The position numbers and the translations under genes are program-made. Below the pieces are notes generated by a model, which was not told the DNA's origin, ran no database searches, and saw nothing but the letters and a program-made list of their open reading frames with translations. A stretch of 64,000 nucleotides of DNA from NCBI GenBank assembly GCA_002794735.1, contig NBAZ01000006.1, positions 1,054,001 to 1,118,000 on the forward strand, read 5' to 3'. Below, piece by piece: positions 12,869-24,956 of the stretch; positions within the stretch are counted from its first letter, which is position 1; each line of letters starts with the position of its first letter. Source of the stretch: Pyrrhoderma lamaoense. Lineage: Eukaryota > Basidiomycota > Agaricomycetes > Hymenochaetales > Hymenochaetaceae.

Positions 12869-13019
12869 TTCAAAAATTTCCCATTATTATTTCTTGATCG
12901 ACATTCGGTATTGATCATATTTAGGAAGAAACACAGCCGCTTTTTTCATGATCGACATCATTTTAAACGGCTTTCCTGTCTAGATCCTCCGCTTCACAAC
13001 TAACCACACTGTATCCGCC

Positions 13020-16000
13020 TAGAGTCTTATATCGTGAATGTAGCTTAAGCCCCCGTCAACATATCTGTATCGATGTTACAGACAAAACTACTACAGAAAC
13101 ATGCTCATTGTGTTAACATGAACGAAATCTCCCGAATGATGGGATCTGTGGATTCTACCCCAGACGGCGGCCGTTTTGACTTCAATAATCTATTGAAAAT
13201 ATCGGAAGTAACGAGGGACTAAAACGCTCAATATACATGTAAACAAATATCACACCCTCATATTGTTCTACATATCTACATTAATAAAAACTATTTAAAC
13301 ATTAATCTTTTCTACAAATTTGACTCAAAGAGTCAGAGAATCAAAAAATTTATGCGTTTGCACGCTCAGACACAACACGACGATCCAGAGTGATCCAAGA
13401 AACACGTGCATACTACGCCCCACTTTTTAGGGTTTGTGACATGAGCTGCGAATAGTTTTACGGACATAAAGGCAAACCATCAAGCAGCTTCAACTACGAC
13501 ACCAGCATAGTCCTCACTTCTCTACGTCACATCATATACAGTCCCTATGCTAGTAGGTAAACATTTACTGGAGTTCCATACCTGAACTATAGATCTCCAG
13601 AACACCCATAGCGTACTTCTGGCCAGTCATATACTTCGTGTGATCCTGTTAGTCTAAAGCTCAATAGATATAGCATCCCAGCACTATCTAGCCGGCACCT
13701 TGCAATGCAAAAGAAGTAGAAAAACAAGAATCGCAGAGAAATCGTCTGGACTCCCTCTTTCAGAACGCCATCCGAAAATGACATCCGGAACTAGCTTGTG
13801 TGTATAGGAACATCATGCTATCCAGTGCACCCAATCCTAGAGTCAAACAACCAATAATTCTTCGTTATCCACTCTCTACTTCCTCAAGAATGAAGAAGCG
13901 TCTTCGAGTATCAAACAAAAATTTATCGATTAGTTCAACCCCAAGCAGATTATCCTGCTACCCCTTGACAGGGAAAATGCTGGAATACTTGGATTCGATC
14001 ACCCGCGAAGAGAAAGGGACGTCATTAGGTATAAAAGACTACTAGAGACTCCTTTCTAAGACGTCAGTATGTAGCGGGTGTCGCAGCCTTGGGCGTCATG
14101 ATGATTAGAGAAAAGAAGCTTGTTGATCAAATACAAAGTTTTTATATACCATCATCGTGAGATTCTGATACCCTTTTCTAATGGAACATAAGGCTTAAGT
14201 TACCGAAACCTCGTGTTTATTGACAACCCACTCTACGTCTATCGTCTAGTTAGTCAATATTGATCACAATTGACAAAGAAATAGAAGTGATTGAAAAAGT
14301 CACGATCTGAGTAATTACTAACTGGGATAGCTTGAGAACTGTTACTACTGGTAGTGAACGAGATAATTTAGGGAGCACTATGAGCTTAGGCCCCCTCGTA
14401 AGGGCTGTGATATCTTTAGGAATTATTGATACTGCCCCTTTCAGGTTGTTTTCAGAGTTATGAAAGAATTGCTTTACATCGTGCCAAACAATAGTATTCT
14501 ACACCACTCCGATTAATATATAAAAAGATGACTATAACGCAGTTTCGACTATTCGAATTGACAACCCTTGAGTAGAAACATAAAAGTTTGATACAACATA
14601 CTTATGAAGCGCAATGAACGTATATTGAAACACCAGTCAAACATTAGATACTGATAAAACCTAACTAGGCCGACAAAACATTAACAAGATGGTTCAAAGA
14701 GCCATGGAATCGAAAAATTAGTGCAATTGCACACTTGGATACAACACGACGACCCAGAGTTATCCAAGAAATACGTTCATGTCAAGCCCTACCAAGTAAG
14801 ACTAGTAACATGAGCCGCGAAAAGACTTTAGGCATACTAAACAAACAATAACATCTATAACACCGAAAACAGTCAACACTTCTTATATGACACAATGTAC
14901 AGCTACCATATTTGGGTAACTTCAGAGAGCCCAGTGATTCAAGAACATGTATTTCAGTGCCCAATAAAGAGATGAAATCCCATTTTGGCCAATAATGAAA
15001 TCATCCAGATCTTTTTGAGGCTAAGATTACAGTATTATCGAAAGCCTGGTATTAATATCTCTGATTGCCCTTGTAATTGTAAGACTGCATTGTAGAAGAA
15101 GTAGAAAATCAAGAATCGCAGAGAAATCATCCGGATTCTCTCTTTCCAGAACGCCATCAAAAATGACGTCCGTGACCGTCTCATGTGCATAGAAACGTCA
15201 TGCTATCTGGTGATACCCAATCCTTGAGTCAAACAACCAACAAGCCCTCGTTATCCACTCTCTACTTCCTCAAGAATAAGGAAACGTCTTCGAGTATCAA
15301 ACAAGAGTTTATCGATTCGTTCAACCCCAAACAGATTACCCTGCTACCCCATAACAGGGAAAATGCTAGGATACTTGGATTCGATCACCCGCGAAGAGAG
15401 AGGGACATCGTTAGGTATAAAAGACTACTAGAGACTCTTTTCTAAGACGTCAGTGTTGAGCGGGTGTCGCAGCCTTGGGCGTCATGATGGTAAGAGAAAA
15501 GAAGACTTTAGATCAAAGATAATGATATCTATATACCATCGTCGTGAGACTCTGATACCCTTTTCTATTTAGACATGAAGCTTAGGTTACCGAAACCTCG
15601 ATGAACGTCTATCCTTCTGTAAGTCGATGTTGATGTCAATCGACAAAAGAAATGGAAGTGTTCTGAAAAGTCACGATCTGATTATGACTTAATTATATTC
15701 TAGGTTAGTTTTGAGAGCATACATTGCTGGTAATGAATGAAATAAATCAGGGAGCACCATGAGCTTACGCCTCTTCGAAAGGATCATAGTGCCCTTAGGC
15801 ATTATCAATACTTCCCTTTTTAAATTGATTCTAGAGTTGTGAAAGAATCGCTTTGCATCGTGCTAACCAGTAGTTCTCTACACTATCCCAATTAATATAT
15901 ATGAAAATGACTATATCGCAGTTTCGCTTATTCGAGTTGACGACCTTTGAATAGAAATATCGCGATTTGATGCACCACATGGAGTACAATGAACATATAT

Positions 16001-16785
16001 ACCAACACAGATAACATTAAATGGTTATAAAATCAAACTAGGTCGACAAAACATTGACAAAATGGCTCAAAGAGCCACGGAATCGAAAAATTAGTGCAAT
16101 TGCACACTTGGATACAACACGACGACCCAGAGTTATCCAAGAAATACGTTCATGTCACGTCCTACCAAGTAAAACTGGTAAGTAACATGAACAGCAAAAA
16201 GACATAAAGGAATACTAAAACAAACAGTAACATCTATAACACCGAAAACAGTCCACACTTATTGTGACATGATATATAGCTACCATAATTGTGCAACTTT
16301 GGAGAGAGAGGTCAGTGAATCAAAAACTTGTAAAATCTTGGCACAACGAGTAAGAGATAAAATTCCAGATCTCATTGCGACGAAGATTACGGTATCTTTG
16401 AATGCCTGGCAATAATATCTTCAGTTGCCTTTGTAAGACTGCAATGAGAAATTAGAAATGCAAGAATCACAGAGAAATCGTCTGCACTCCCTTTTTCAGA
16501 ACACCATCAAAAAGTGTCGTCCGTGACTGTCTCATGTGCATAGAAACGTCATGCTATCCACTATACCCAATCCTAGAGACGGACAACCAATAAACCCTCG
16601 CCATCTACTCTCTACTTTCCCAAGAATAAGGAAATGACTTCGAGTATCAAACAAGAGTTATCAATTCGCTCAACCTGAACAGAATACCCTACTACCCCTA
16701 ACACACACTTAATAACAGGGTAAAAACTGGAATACTTGTATTCGATCACCAGCGAAAAGAGTGGGATATCGTCAGTCTTGAAAGC
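13020..16785. repeat. Higher-order repeat block 1 (units A1-B1-C1)
   Basis: First three-unit block. Unit A1 (13.02-~14.2 kb) begins with a segment holding CCCAGACGGCGGCCGTTTTG (near 13159) that reappears only at the start of block 2 near 16923. Units B1 and C1 lack it. Unit C1 is truncated and runs straight into A2. Limits are approximate, set where similarity between copies begins. Confidence 0.7.
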
Positions 16786-19700
16786 CTATATGTTATGAGT
16801 GTAGCTCAGGCTTCTGCCGGCGTATTTGTATCCATGTTACAGACAAAATCACTACAGAAACATGCTTGTTATGTTAACATGGAACGAAACCTCCCGAATG
16901 ATGGGTATTTGTGAATTCTACCCCAGACGGCGGCCGTTTTGGCTTCAATAATCTATTGAAATTGTCGGAAGTAACGAGGGACTAAACGCTCAATATACAT
17001 GTAAACAAGTATCACCCCCTCATATTGTTCTACATATCTACATTAATAAAAACAATTTAAATCAATTATTTTTTCTACAAATTTGACTCAAAGAGTCAGA
17101 GAATTAAAAAATTTGCGCGTCTATACGCTCAAACACAACACGACGACCCAGAGCGATCCAAGAAACGTGTTCATGCTACGTCCCACTCTTTAGGACCAGT
17201 ATCATGAGCTGCGAATATAATTACGGACATAGAGGCAAACCATCGAGCAGCTTCAACTACGACACCAGGCATAGTCCTCACTTCTCTACGTCACATCATA
17301 CACAGTCCCTATGCTAGTAGGTAACATTTACTGGAGCTCTACACTAAATTATAGATCTCCAGAACACCCATAGTAAAGCATACTTCTGGCCAGTCATATA
17401 CTTCGATGTGATCCTGTTACCTTAGAGAGTCTCATGAGATATAGCATCCCAGCACTATCTAGCCGGCACCTTGCAATGCAAAAGAAGTAGAAAAACAAGA
17501 ATCGCAGAGAAATCATCTGGACTCCCTCTTTCAGAACGCCATCCGAAAATGACATCCGGAACTAGCTTGTGTGTATAGGAACGTCATGCTATCCAGTACA
17601 CCCAATCCTTGAGTCAAACAACCAACAAGTCCTCGTTATCCACTCTCTACCTCCTCAAGAATGAAGAAGCGTCTTCGGGTGTCAAACAGAAATTTATCGA
17701 TTAGTTCAACCCCAAACAGATTATCCTGCTACCCCTTAACAGGGAAAATGTGGAATACTTGGAGTCGATCACCCGCAAAAAGAGAGGGACATCGTTAGCT
17801 ACAAAAGACTACTAGAGACTCTTTTCTAAGACGTCAGTATGGAGCGGGTGTCGCAGCCTTGGGCGTCATGATGGTTAGAGAAAAGAAGATTGTTGATCAA
17901 AGATAATGATATCTATATGCCATCGTCGTGAGACTCTGATACCCTTTTCTATTTAGACATGAAGCTTAGGTTACCGAAACCTCAATGTACGTCTATCATT
18001 TTGTAAGTCGATATTGATGTCAATCGACAAAGAAATGGAAGTGTTCGAAAAGATTACGATCTGATCATGACTTATTTAACATCTAGGTTAGCCTGAGAAC
18101 TAACAATACTGATAATGAATAGAATAACTCAGAGAGCACCATGAGCTCAGGCCCCTCGTAAGGGCTGCGATATCTTTAGGAATTATCGATACTGCCCTTT
18201 CAGGTTGTTTTCAGAGTTATAAAAGAATTGCTTTACATCATGCCAAGCAATAGTATTCTACACTACCCGATTAATATATACGAAGATAGCTACAGCGCAG
18301 TCCTGCTTATTTGGATTGACGACATTTGCATAGGAACATAGAGGTATATAGCAACACCAGTCAACATTAAGTGCTTATAAAACAAAATAGTCCGATAAAA
18401 CAACAACAAAATGGCTCAAAGAGCCACAGAGTCGAAAAATTTGTGCATTTGCACACTTGGATACAACATGACGACCCAGAGTTATCCAAGAGTAATGTTC
18501 ATGTCAAGCCTTACCAAGTAAGACTGGTAACATGAGCCGCAAATAGACTTCAAGGCAAACTAAACAGGCAACAATGACTATAACACCAGACACAGTCTAC
18601 ACTTCTTCCCATGGCATAATGTACAGCTCTTAAGTAACGTCAGAACACCATTAGGACCAAAAACTTGTCTGTTCTTAACTTTATGAGTAAGATCTGGTAT
18701 TCCAATTTGGCCTATAAGGAATCCCGCAGACGCATCAAGTTGAATAGACCATTGTTTTTGGATACCCGGTATTAGCCAATCTTCCGTTAATAGAAACTGC
18801 AATGCAGAAGAAGTAGAAAAACAAGAATCACAGAGAAATCTTCTGGACTCCCTCTTTCAAACGCCATCAAACAATGACGTACGAAAGTGCCTGTGTGCAT
18901 AGACACGCAGTTATCCAGTACACCCAATCCTTGAGTCAAACAACCAACAAGCCCTCGTTATCCACTCTCTACCTCCTCAAGAATAAGGAAACGTCTTCGA
19001 GTATCAAACAAGAGCTCATCGATTCGTTCAACCCCAAGCAGATTATCCTGCTACCCCTTGACAGGGAAAATGCTGGAATACTTGGATTCGATCACCCGCG
19101 AAAAGAGAGGGACATCGTTAGTTACAAAAGACTACTAGAGACTCTTTTCTAAGACGTCAGCACGGAGCGGGTGTCGCAGCCTTGGGCATCATGAGAGAAA
19201 AGAAGACTTTAGATCGAAGATGATGATATCTATATACCATCGTCGTGAGATTCTGATACCTTTTCTACCTGAACATGAAGCTTAGGTTACCGAAACCTCA
19301 TGTTTAATGTCAATTCCACTCTATGTCCATCGTTTGGCGAATCGATATTGTTTACAACTGACAAAGAAATGGAAATGTTTGGAAAAGCCACGATCTGAGT
19401 CTGATTAATAATACCAATAATATACGGAATAGTTCAGAGGACACTGTGAACTTACGCCCCCTCGGAAGGGCCGTAGTAATTTTAGGTGTTATCGGTATTT
19501 TCCCCTTCAAGTCGTTTTCAGAATCATGAAAGAATTGTTTAACACGATATAAACCAATAGTTATACACAATATCCTGATTTATATATATGAAGATGACTA
19601 CAGTGCAGCTTTGCTTGTTCAAACTGACGGCCTTTGCGTAGAAATATCGAGGTTTGATACAACATGCTTATAGAGTGCAGTAAACATATATACCATCACC

Positions 19701-20590
19701 AGTCAAACAATAAATGCTAGTAAAATCAAACTAGACAGACAAATTATTGACAGATTGACTCAAAGAGCCATGGAATTGAAAAATTTGTGCATTTGCACAA
19801 TTGAATACAACATGATAACCCAGAGTTATCCAAAGATAATGTTCATGTCCAGCCCTACCAAGTAAGACTGGTAACATGAGCCGCGAAAAAGAAATAAGGG
19901 CATATCCAGTAACCAATAACATCTATAACACCGAAAATAGTCCACACTTCTTATCATGACATACTACACAGTTCCTTTACTAGAATTGCAGAGCCTTAAC
20001 GTGCCAACAATGGGTTTTAGAATACTCAGAGCCTTCTTGAAGTACACATTTGGCCAATAACGTACTCCCTAAATGGCTCCGATTAACTAGATCCTAGGAG
20101 ACACAGAGCTAAACATTATCTAGCTGGTAACTTGCAATGCGAAAGAAGTAGAAAAACAAAAATCGCGGAGAAATCATCTGGATTCCCTCTTTCAAAATGC
20201 CATCAAAAAACGACATCCGGAACTAGATCGTGTGCATAGAAACGTCTCGCTATCCAGTACACCCAATCCTAGAGTCAAACAACCAATAATCCCTCGTTAT
20301 CCACTCTCTACCTCCTCAAGAATGAAGAAGCGTCTTCGGTGTCAAACAGAAATTAATCGATCCGTTCAACCCCAAACAGATTATCCTGCTACCCCTTGAC
20401 AGGGAGAATACTTGGATTCGACCACCCGCGAAGAGAGAGGGACGTCGTTAGTTACAAAAGACTACTAGGGACTTTTTTCTAAGACGTCAGTATGTAGCGG
20501 GTGTCGCAGCCTTGGGCGTCATGATGGTTAGAGAAGAGGCATATAGATCAACCGATATAATTTTTATATCTCATCACCGTGAGATTCTAT
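16786..20590. repeat. Higher-order repeat block 2 (units A2-B2-C2)
   Basis: Second copy of the three-unit block. Corresponding anchors are offset by 3763 bp (A), 3722 bp (B) and 3693 bp (C). A1 and A2 are visibly much closer to each other than to B or C units, so a three-unit block was duplicated as a whole after the units had diverged. The right end fades out about 90 nt before the tRNA gene. Confidence 0.7.
18874..19152 (+). other. Repeat-borne open frame, best-preserved copy
   Basis: In this unit the CACCCAATCC block is open for 92 codons and ends in LLETLF followed by TAA directly before GACGTCAG. The same frame is open in unit B1 (15185-15445, 86 codons). In units A1 and A2 it is stopped by TAG in 'GATTAG' where the others read GATTCG. 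The residues (many K, E, D) look protein-like but match no family I know. It may be the relic of a duplicated exon; I would not call it a gene. Confidence 0.3.
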
Positions 20591-20683
20591 CTACAAGTTC
20601 AAGTTGAAGTTGTGAGAATTTAACCTCTAGTTGTATTATGTATGTTTCGAATCGTATTTTGCTAAAAATACACTATTTGTCAA

Positions 20684-20754
20684 TCCCGCTTAGCTCAGTG
20701 GTAGAGCGCGTCACTAGTAATGACGAGGTCAGTCGTTCAAGTCGGCTAGTGGGA
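20684..20754 (+). tRNA. tRNA-Thr (anticodon AGT), no intron
   Basis: 71 nt folding as a full cloverleaf. Acceptor TCCCGCT pairs with AGTGGGA (one G-T); D arm GCTC/GAGC; anticodon arm CGTCA/TGACG with loop CTAGTAA (anticodon AGT at 20716-20718); T arm AGTCG/CGGCT with loop TTCAAGT. It decodes ACU/ACC after A34-to-inosine editing. It lies about 90 nt past the right end of the tandem array and is identical to the gene at 39242-39312. Confidence 0.95.
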
Positions 20755-23700
20755 ATAACGAGTGTTTTAATTTTTTATACCCATGTTATCTGATCTGATA
20801 TATTATATGATCAGTTTGACCATTGAAAATGTATACAAGGAGTACATACTAGAGATATTTGAGTTGATTTTCCACTCCGTATTAACAAAATCGGTGACCT
20901 ACACGGGTCATGAGTCTACTCTTATGACGGTGGCCGTATACTTAAATCAGAAAGGCATCAATTCAACAACTGATATAATTATAATTATCCAGAGGGTATA
21001 CACCGAACACTTATCTGTTGAGTATTCAGCATGCAATAGATAACCCCACGAAAGCCAAATTTAGGAAAAGGAAAATGAGTTCAGTCTACAGGACCAAGAG
21101 ACCGGCATTGGTCTCCATAGTGTGATATCCCGAAAGTGTCTCGCGGTGTATGCACACCGAGAGGACGCCAAGAGAACTCGGAGAGCGACTCCTTACGGAA
21201 TATTCTCAGGTACCACAAGCATTTGAAAAAAGAGAGAGATCAACTTGCATACATTCATCAACTGTATGAAAATAAATGAAAATGAAACGAAGAAGGGATC
21301 AGCACAAGACATATCATAGTGCGGAGTATCATTATTCTGGAACTCGGTAGCAGAAAGGTGAGCTACATATCATGTTAACAAACGGAAACGGAAAGATTGT
21401 ATCTTGATAAAAAAATTTGAAAAATTAGACCACATGTATGCTAGTAGTCAACCTTTACTTTTCGCCTGTCTATTTGCTGCGGACCTTGACAACAATAATA
21501 TTCTAGCCGCGAGGATTATACTGATCCTACGCTTCTAGTGAAACAAAAAGCTTCAGACTTCATACTCCCGCGAACAGTAGTGCAGCCACTGATAATATAC
21601 ATAAGGGTGTACCTGTTCGAAATCAATCAAGGATCCATATACCCATGCAAATAGGAATGTGTATGCCTTTTGCGCTAAGGACCTAAGAAATCCCTACCAG
21701 ATATTTTAAGGCTTTTCGCCACCTGCATCTAGCCGTTTGAGTATACAGGGCCTTGAGGGTTTGTTGGAGACTCTAATTTCCGAATTGGTAGACAAGCAGA
21801 TTACAAGACCAATTTCCTGGAAGGGAAGCAGATGTGCATGCACGAAGAAGGGAAGCAGCGGAACAATGTCCATGAGAAACCAGGGAAAGAAGAAGGGAAA
21901 AATACTCCGGATCTTCTTAGCAATTATAGCCCCATATTCCCTTCCTTTCCAGGAGCCTGTTGATGCTATTCTCCTCTTGTCTCCCTTTGTTCCTATTGAG
22001 ATATTCAGCACGGTGCCGAGCTTTTCCCGGAGCATGGTGTGAGCGCCACAGGCTAGTTTTGCATATTCTGATAGTATCATCGCCCCTACCCTGGGTGAAG
22101 GTGAGATAGCATTGACACTTTTCAATTGAATTTTAGCTCTATTAAGCATCTTGACTTCTAGACATCGTGCAAATAGCTTCAGGATGAAATATAAAAATAA
22201 TGATGATCATCTACTTTTATAAGCATTCAGTTCCCTCGTGACAGCCATATGAGCTTCTTTCCTTTCCTGATCAGAGAACAGAGACTGACCAGACCTATCT
22301 TCGCCGTACGCATATAAGTTAGATCCCGCGAGGGTTAGATTGGACTGTTGGACTAGGTTTTTAGTTTATGGTTAGGGAACAATTTCCCTTGATCCAATGA
22401 GAAATAAACGGCGTACTGACTTTTCTCGCACATCTCTGTGAGCGTTCCTCATATCTCCTAGGCTAGACTCATACTTGTTTGCATTAATCATTCTCCTTAT
22501 CTCGGATCGATTGGTAACCATCGAGATACCAAAAACGTTGCCAACCACATTTGTACCGCCATTCATATATCTGGATTTTCTCTCTGTACTTCAAGTTGTC
22601 CTTTACTGCCTCATGTCTACATGGCCTCTTCTCGAAACATAAAAAACTAGCCAGATCAAAAGAAGCGCTCCGGAAAGGGAAGACGGCACGAGCGGAGAGC
22701 CGCCAGAGGACGGAGATGGACAAATTCTTATATTGAAAGGACAATCGTCACTCACCGCTCCGCCGCAAATTCAGAGAGACTTCTTCATAATATATTGATT
22801 TCTATTTTAAATCGAATACAAGTAATACAAAGTCTTAACCCTACTAAATTAAACCTCTTAGATACATATTCTGATTGATGATCACGATACATTTCTCCTT
22901 GTGTATAGTTTATCCGCTTTACTTTACTGCGTGAAAAGAGGTGAGTAAGATAATGTTGCTTCCCTTCTTATCTCCAGAGAAATTAACGAAGGACAAGTAA
23001 AAATAACAATATCTTGAATGAATCATGAAAAGTATCTGAAATATATTGAATGGGTATTATTCGGCACTTTTAGCCACTAGCCACAATTCCCCTTTTGTTT
23101 TAAATTGGGGCCACAATTATCTGATTTATATTATTGCAAGCTGACATTTTCCAGTCCGAAGTCCGAAGTGCATGCCTTATTATAAGCCTGTCAGATTATC
23201 CGGGTGTGTCGTATCATTTTCCATATCCACTCATTTGGAGCACGATTAAGTATAGATCCTCTCTACTCCGTCTTCGTGATCGGGTACAAGCCGCGTAGTC
23301 ATAAAACCAAGTATAGACTAGATTATAACCTTCTGATGGTGTATCGTGTATACACACGCTCTGTACATGAACAGGTGCATCAATCGCACACTGTACATCT
23401 TTTGTATAAGAACCATGTATAGCCACAGAGACACATGATACCGGTGCGAACAGGGAGATAGCTCATATACGTTTTCCGATCAAGGTGACAATAAAGAGGC
23501 TTAAAAGTCCGAAAACGAGTACGTCCGGTCCACGCATCTCAGAAGCGGAGCAGAGTTTTGAGATTTATTGGCCCCCTTTATGGGGGAGCATCAAGTCCAA
23601 GGGTATGTATGAAGTAATTTATGGATACATATATGTACATGTACATGAGTAAATACATATTTACAACATGATTTTCAATCCAGTTTCGATCCTTTTGTTT

Positions 23701-24956
23701 GCCCTTCCTTCATATCCTTTGGACCAGAACCAAGAAACTTACAAGTTTACCCATATAGTCAGTCCCTGTTGAACGGAGTAAAAAAAGATTATCAAGAAAG
23801 TAGAAAGGTCATGATCCGTGAGCAACAAAAAATAACACATGGGATTTAGATACAGATCAGTGAATGATTCTGAGAAAACTGGTAGCACATATGATGGAAA
23901 GCGAGAAAGGGGGATAGCATATATACAATATGACAGATAGCTTTTTTTTGGAAAACATACAGACACGTAGCTATTTTTTTTGGAGTTTGGAGAAGAGAGA
24001 GCTAGAAAAAAATAGACCACAAGATAACTGAGTCGAGAAACTCAGTATTATCCCCCTTGTGGCCCGTTACATGAAAAGAAATGTCCATCAGTGGTAAGAA
24101 ACAAACTACAGAACGAACAGATGAAGAATACGGATCCAGATATAAAGTGATGAGAAGTGTATACACAATAGAATAACAGGTGCGGGTAAAGCTTTATAGT
24201 GGATACAACGAAGCAACATGTGGAGAGAATATGAGAATGAAGCCGAAGAAAATTTAGATAAAGAGGACGTATGAAAACTATACAAATCCCACTACGCCAT
24301 ACAGCCCCTTTTATCCCTTGTTTTATCCCTAGTTTTCCCCTCTCAAAAATCATCACGGCGGAAACTTAAATGAAATAGTAGGCAAGAAAAGAAGCGGTGA
24401 GGACAACGAGAAAAGTCCAAAAAGCTGTCCCCTTTAATATCCATAGTAGCTGTCCGATATAGATTGAAATTGCAAACAAACTCCTACCATCCTCCTTCAC
24501 TGACAAAAATGAAGGTTTTATGAAATTGAAATATAGAATGACCAGCCAGACGGCATTCCCCAAATTTACCATAGTTTAGGAAATGCATGATTTATCTAAG
24601 CTCAGCCGGGTGATTTTGTGAGAAAGTGAGAGGAGTGAGGGGTAAAGGAGCATTTCTGGTTATAACATGGGAGTGGACGGAAGCAATAAGCTGAGACGAA
24701 GAGGAGATAAAGACGTCGATGGGATGATTGGAATAGTAGAAAGTATTGATCTTTGAATTGGTTTGTTGATGTTTTTTGAAGGGATGGAAGATGTCACATG
24801 GCCCTAGAATTTCCTTTTTAATCTTGAACAAGAACAAGCCACGACTGAACCGGTCTTCAACCGCCATCACAGACGAAACAAATGAAACGCAAAGGGAGTT
24901 AAGAGGAGGCCCCATTCATCCACATCTTGTCCTATCTCTTCTTGTCGTCATCGCTA
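20755..24956. other. Gene-poor region between tRNA-Thr and the bZIP gene
   Basis: 4.2 kb, AT-rich, with no recognisable conserved gene. It contains an unassigned 147-codon minus-strand open frame (21706-22149), a possible small gene near 22.4-22.7 kb (listed separately), and at 23.74-24.96 kb AT-rich DNA that is presumably the 3' flank of the bZIP gene. Confidence 0.5.
22372..22744 (-). CDS. Possible small unassigned gene (two overlapping frames)
   Basis: Two minus-strand frames meet near 22560. The upstream one (starting 22744) ends its plausible part in KYREKIQIYEW. The downstream one reads NVVGNVFGISMVTNRSEIRR and KYESSLGDMRNAHRDVREKS before a GTACGCC donor-like site near 22410. Joining them needs one frame change, as at many real genes here. 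Composition is protein-like (charged, few runs), but I recognise no family, and it could be chance. Confidence 0.22.

Larger units (their letters stand above)
13020..20590. repeat. Tandem array of six ~1.0-1.37 kb units, two higher-order repeats
   Basis: Six diverged direct copies, anchored by the motif around (GACTC/GGCTC)AAAGAG(TC/CC) at 13322, 14691, 16064, 17085, 18413 and 19757. Spacings are 1369, 1373, 1021, 1328 and 1344 bp. A second landmark, GCGGGTGTCGCAGCCTTGGG, occurs at 14074, 15460, 17844, 19166 and 20496; it is missing from the third unit, which explains that unit's short length. Each unit carries a block beginning CACCCAATCC with a partly open reading frame. I see no transposase, reverse transcriptase, terminal inverted repeats or target-site duplication. 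Origin is unknown: a decaying local gene duplication, or a tandem repeat seeded near the tRNA gene to its right. Confidence 0.85.

Noticed and set aside
13020..20590. CRISPR-like or LTR retrotransposon array
   Set aside because: Units are over 1 kb without short repeat-spacer structure; no terminal repeats, primer-binding site or polymerase frames.
20783..21043. 86-codon plus-strand frame beginning MLSDLIYYMISLTIEN
   Set aside because: AT-biased composition, no conservation evidence, no splice sites nearby.
21706..22149. 147-codon minus-strand open frame with Arg/Lys- and Phe/Pro-rich parts
   Set aside because: No recognisable domain, an overlapping 101-codon frame on the plus strand, and no flanking splice structure; length alone is not enough in this AT-rich spacer.
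24366..24572. 68-codon minus-strand frame predicting two membrane spans
   Set aside because: Hydrophobic short frames are expected in AT-rich DNA downstream of the bZIP gene; no homologous family known and no second copy.
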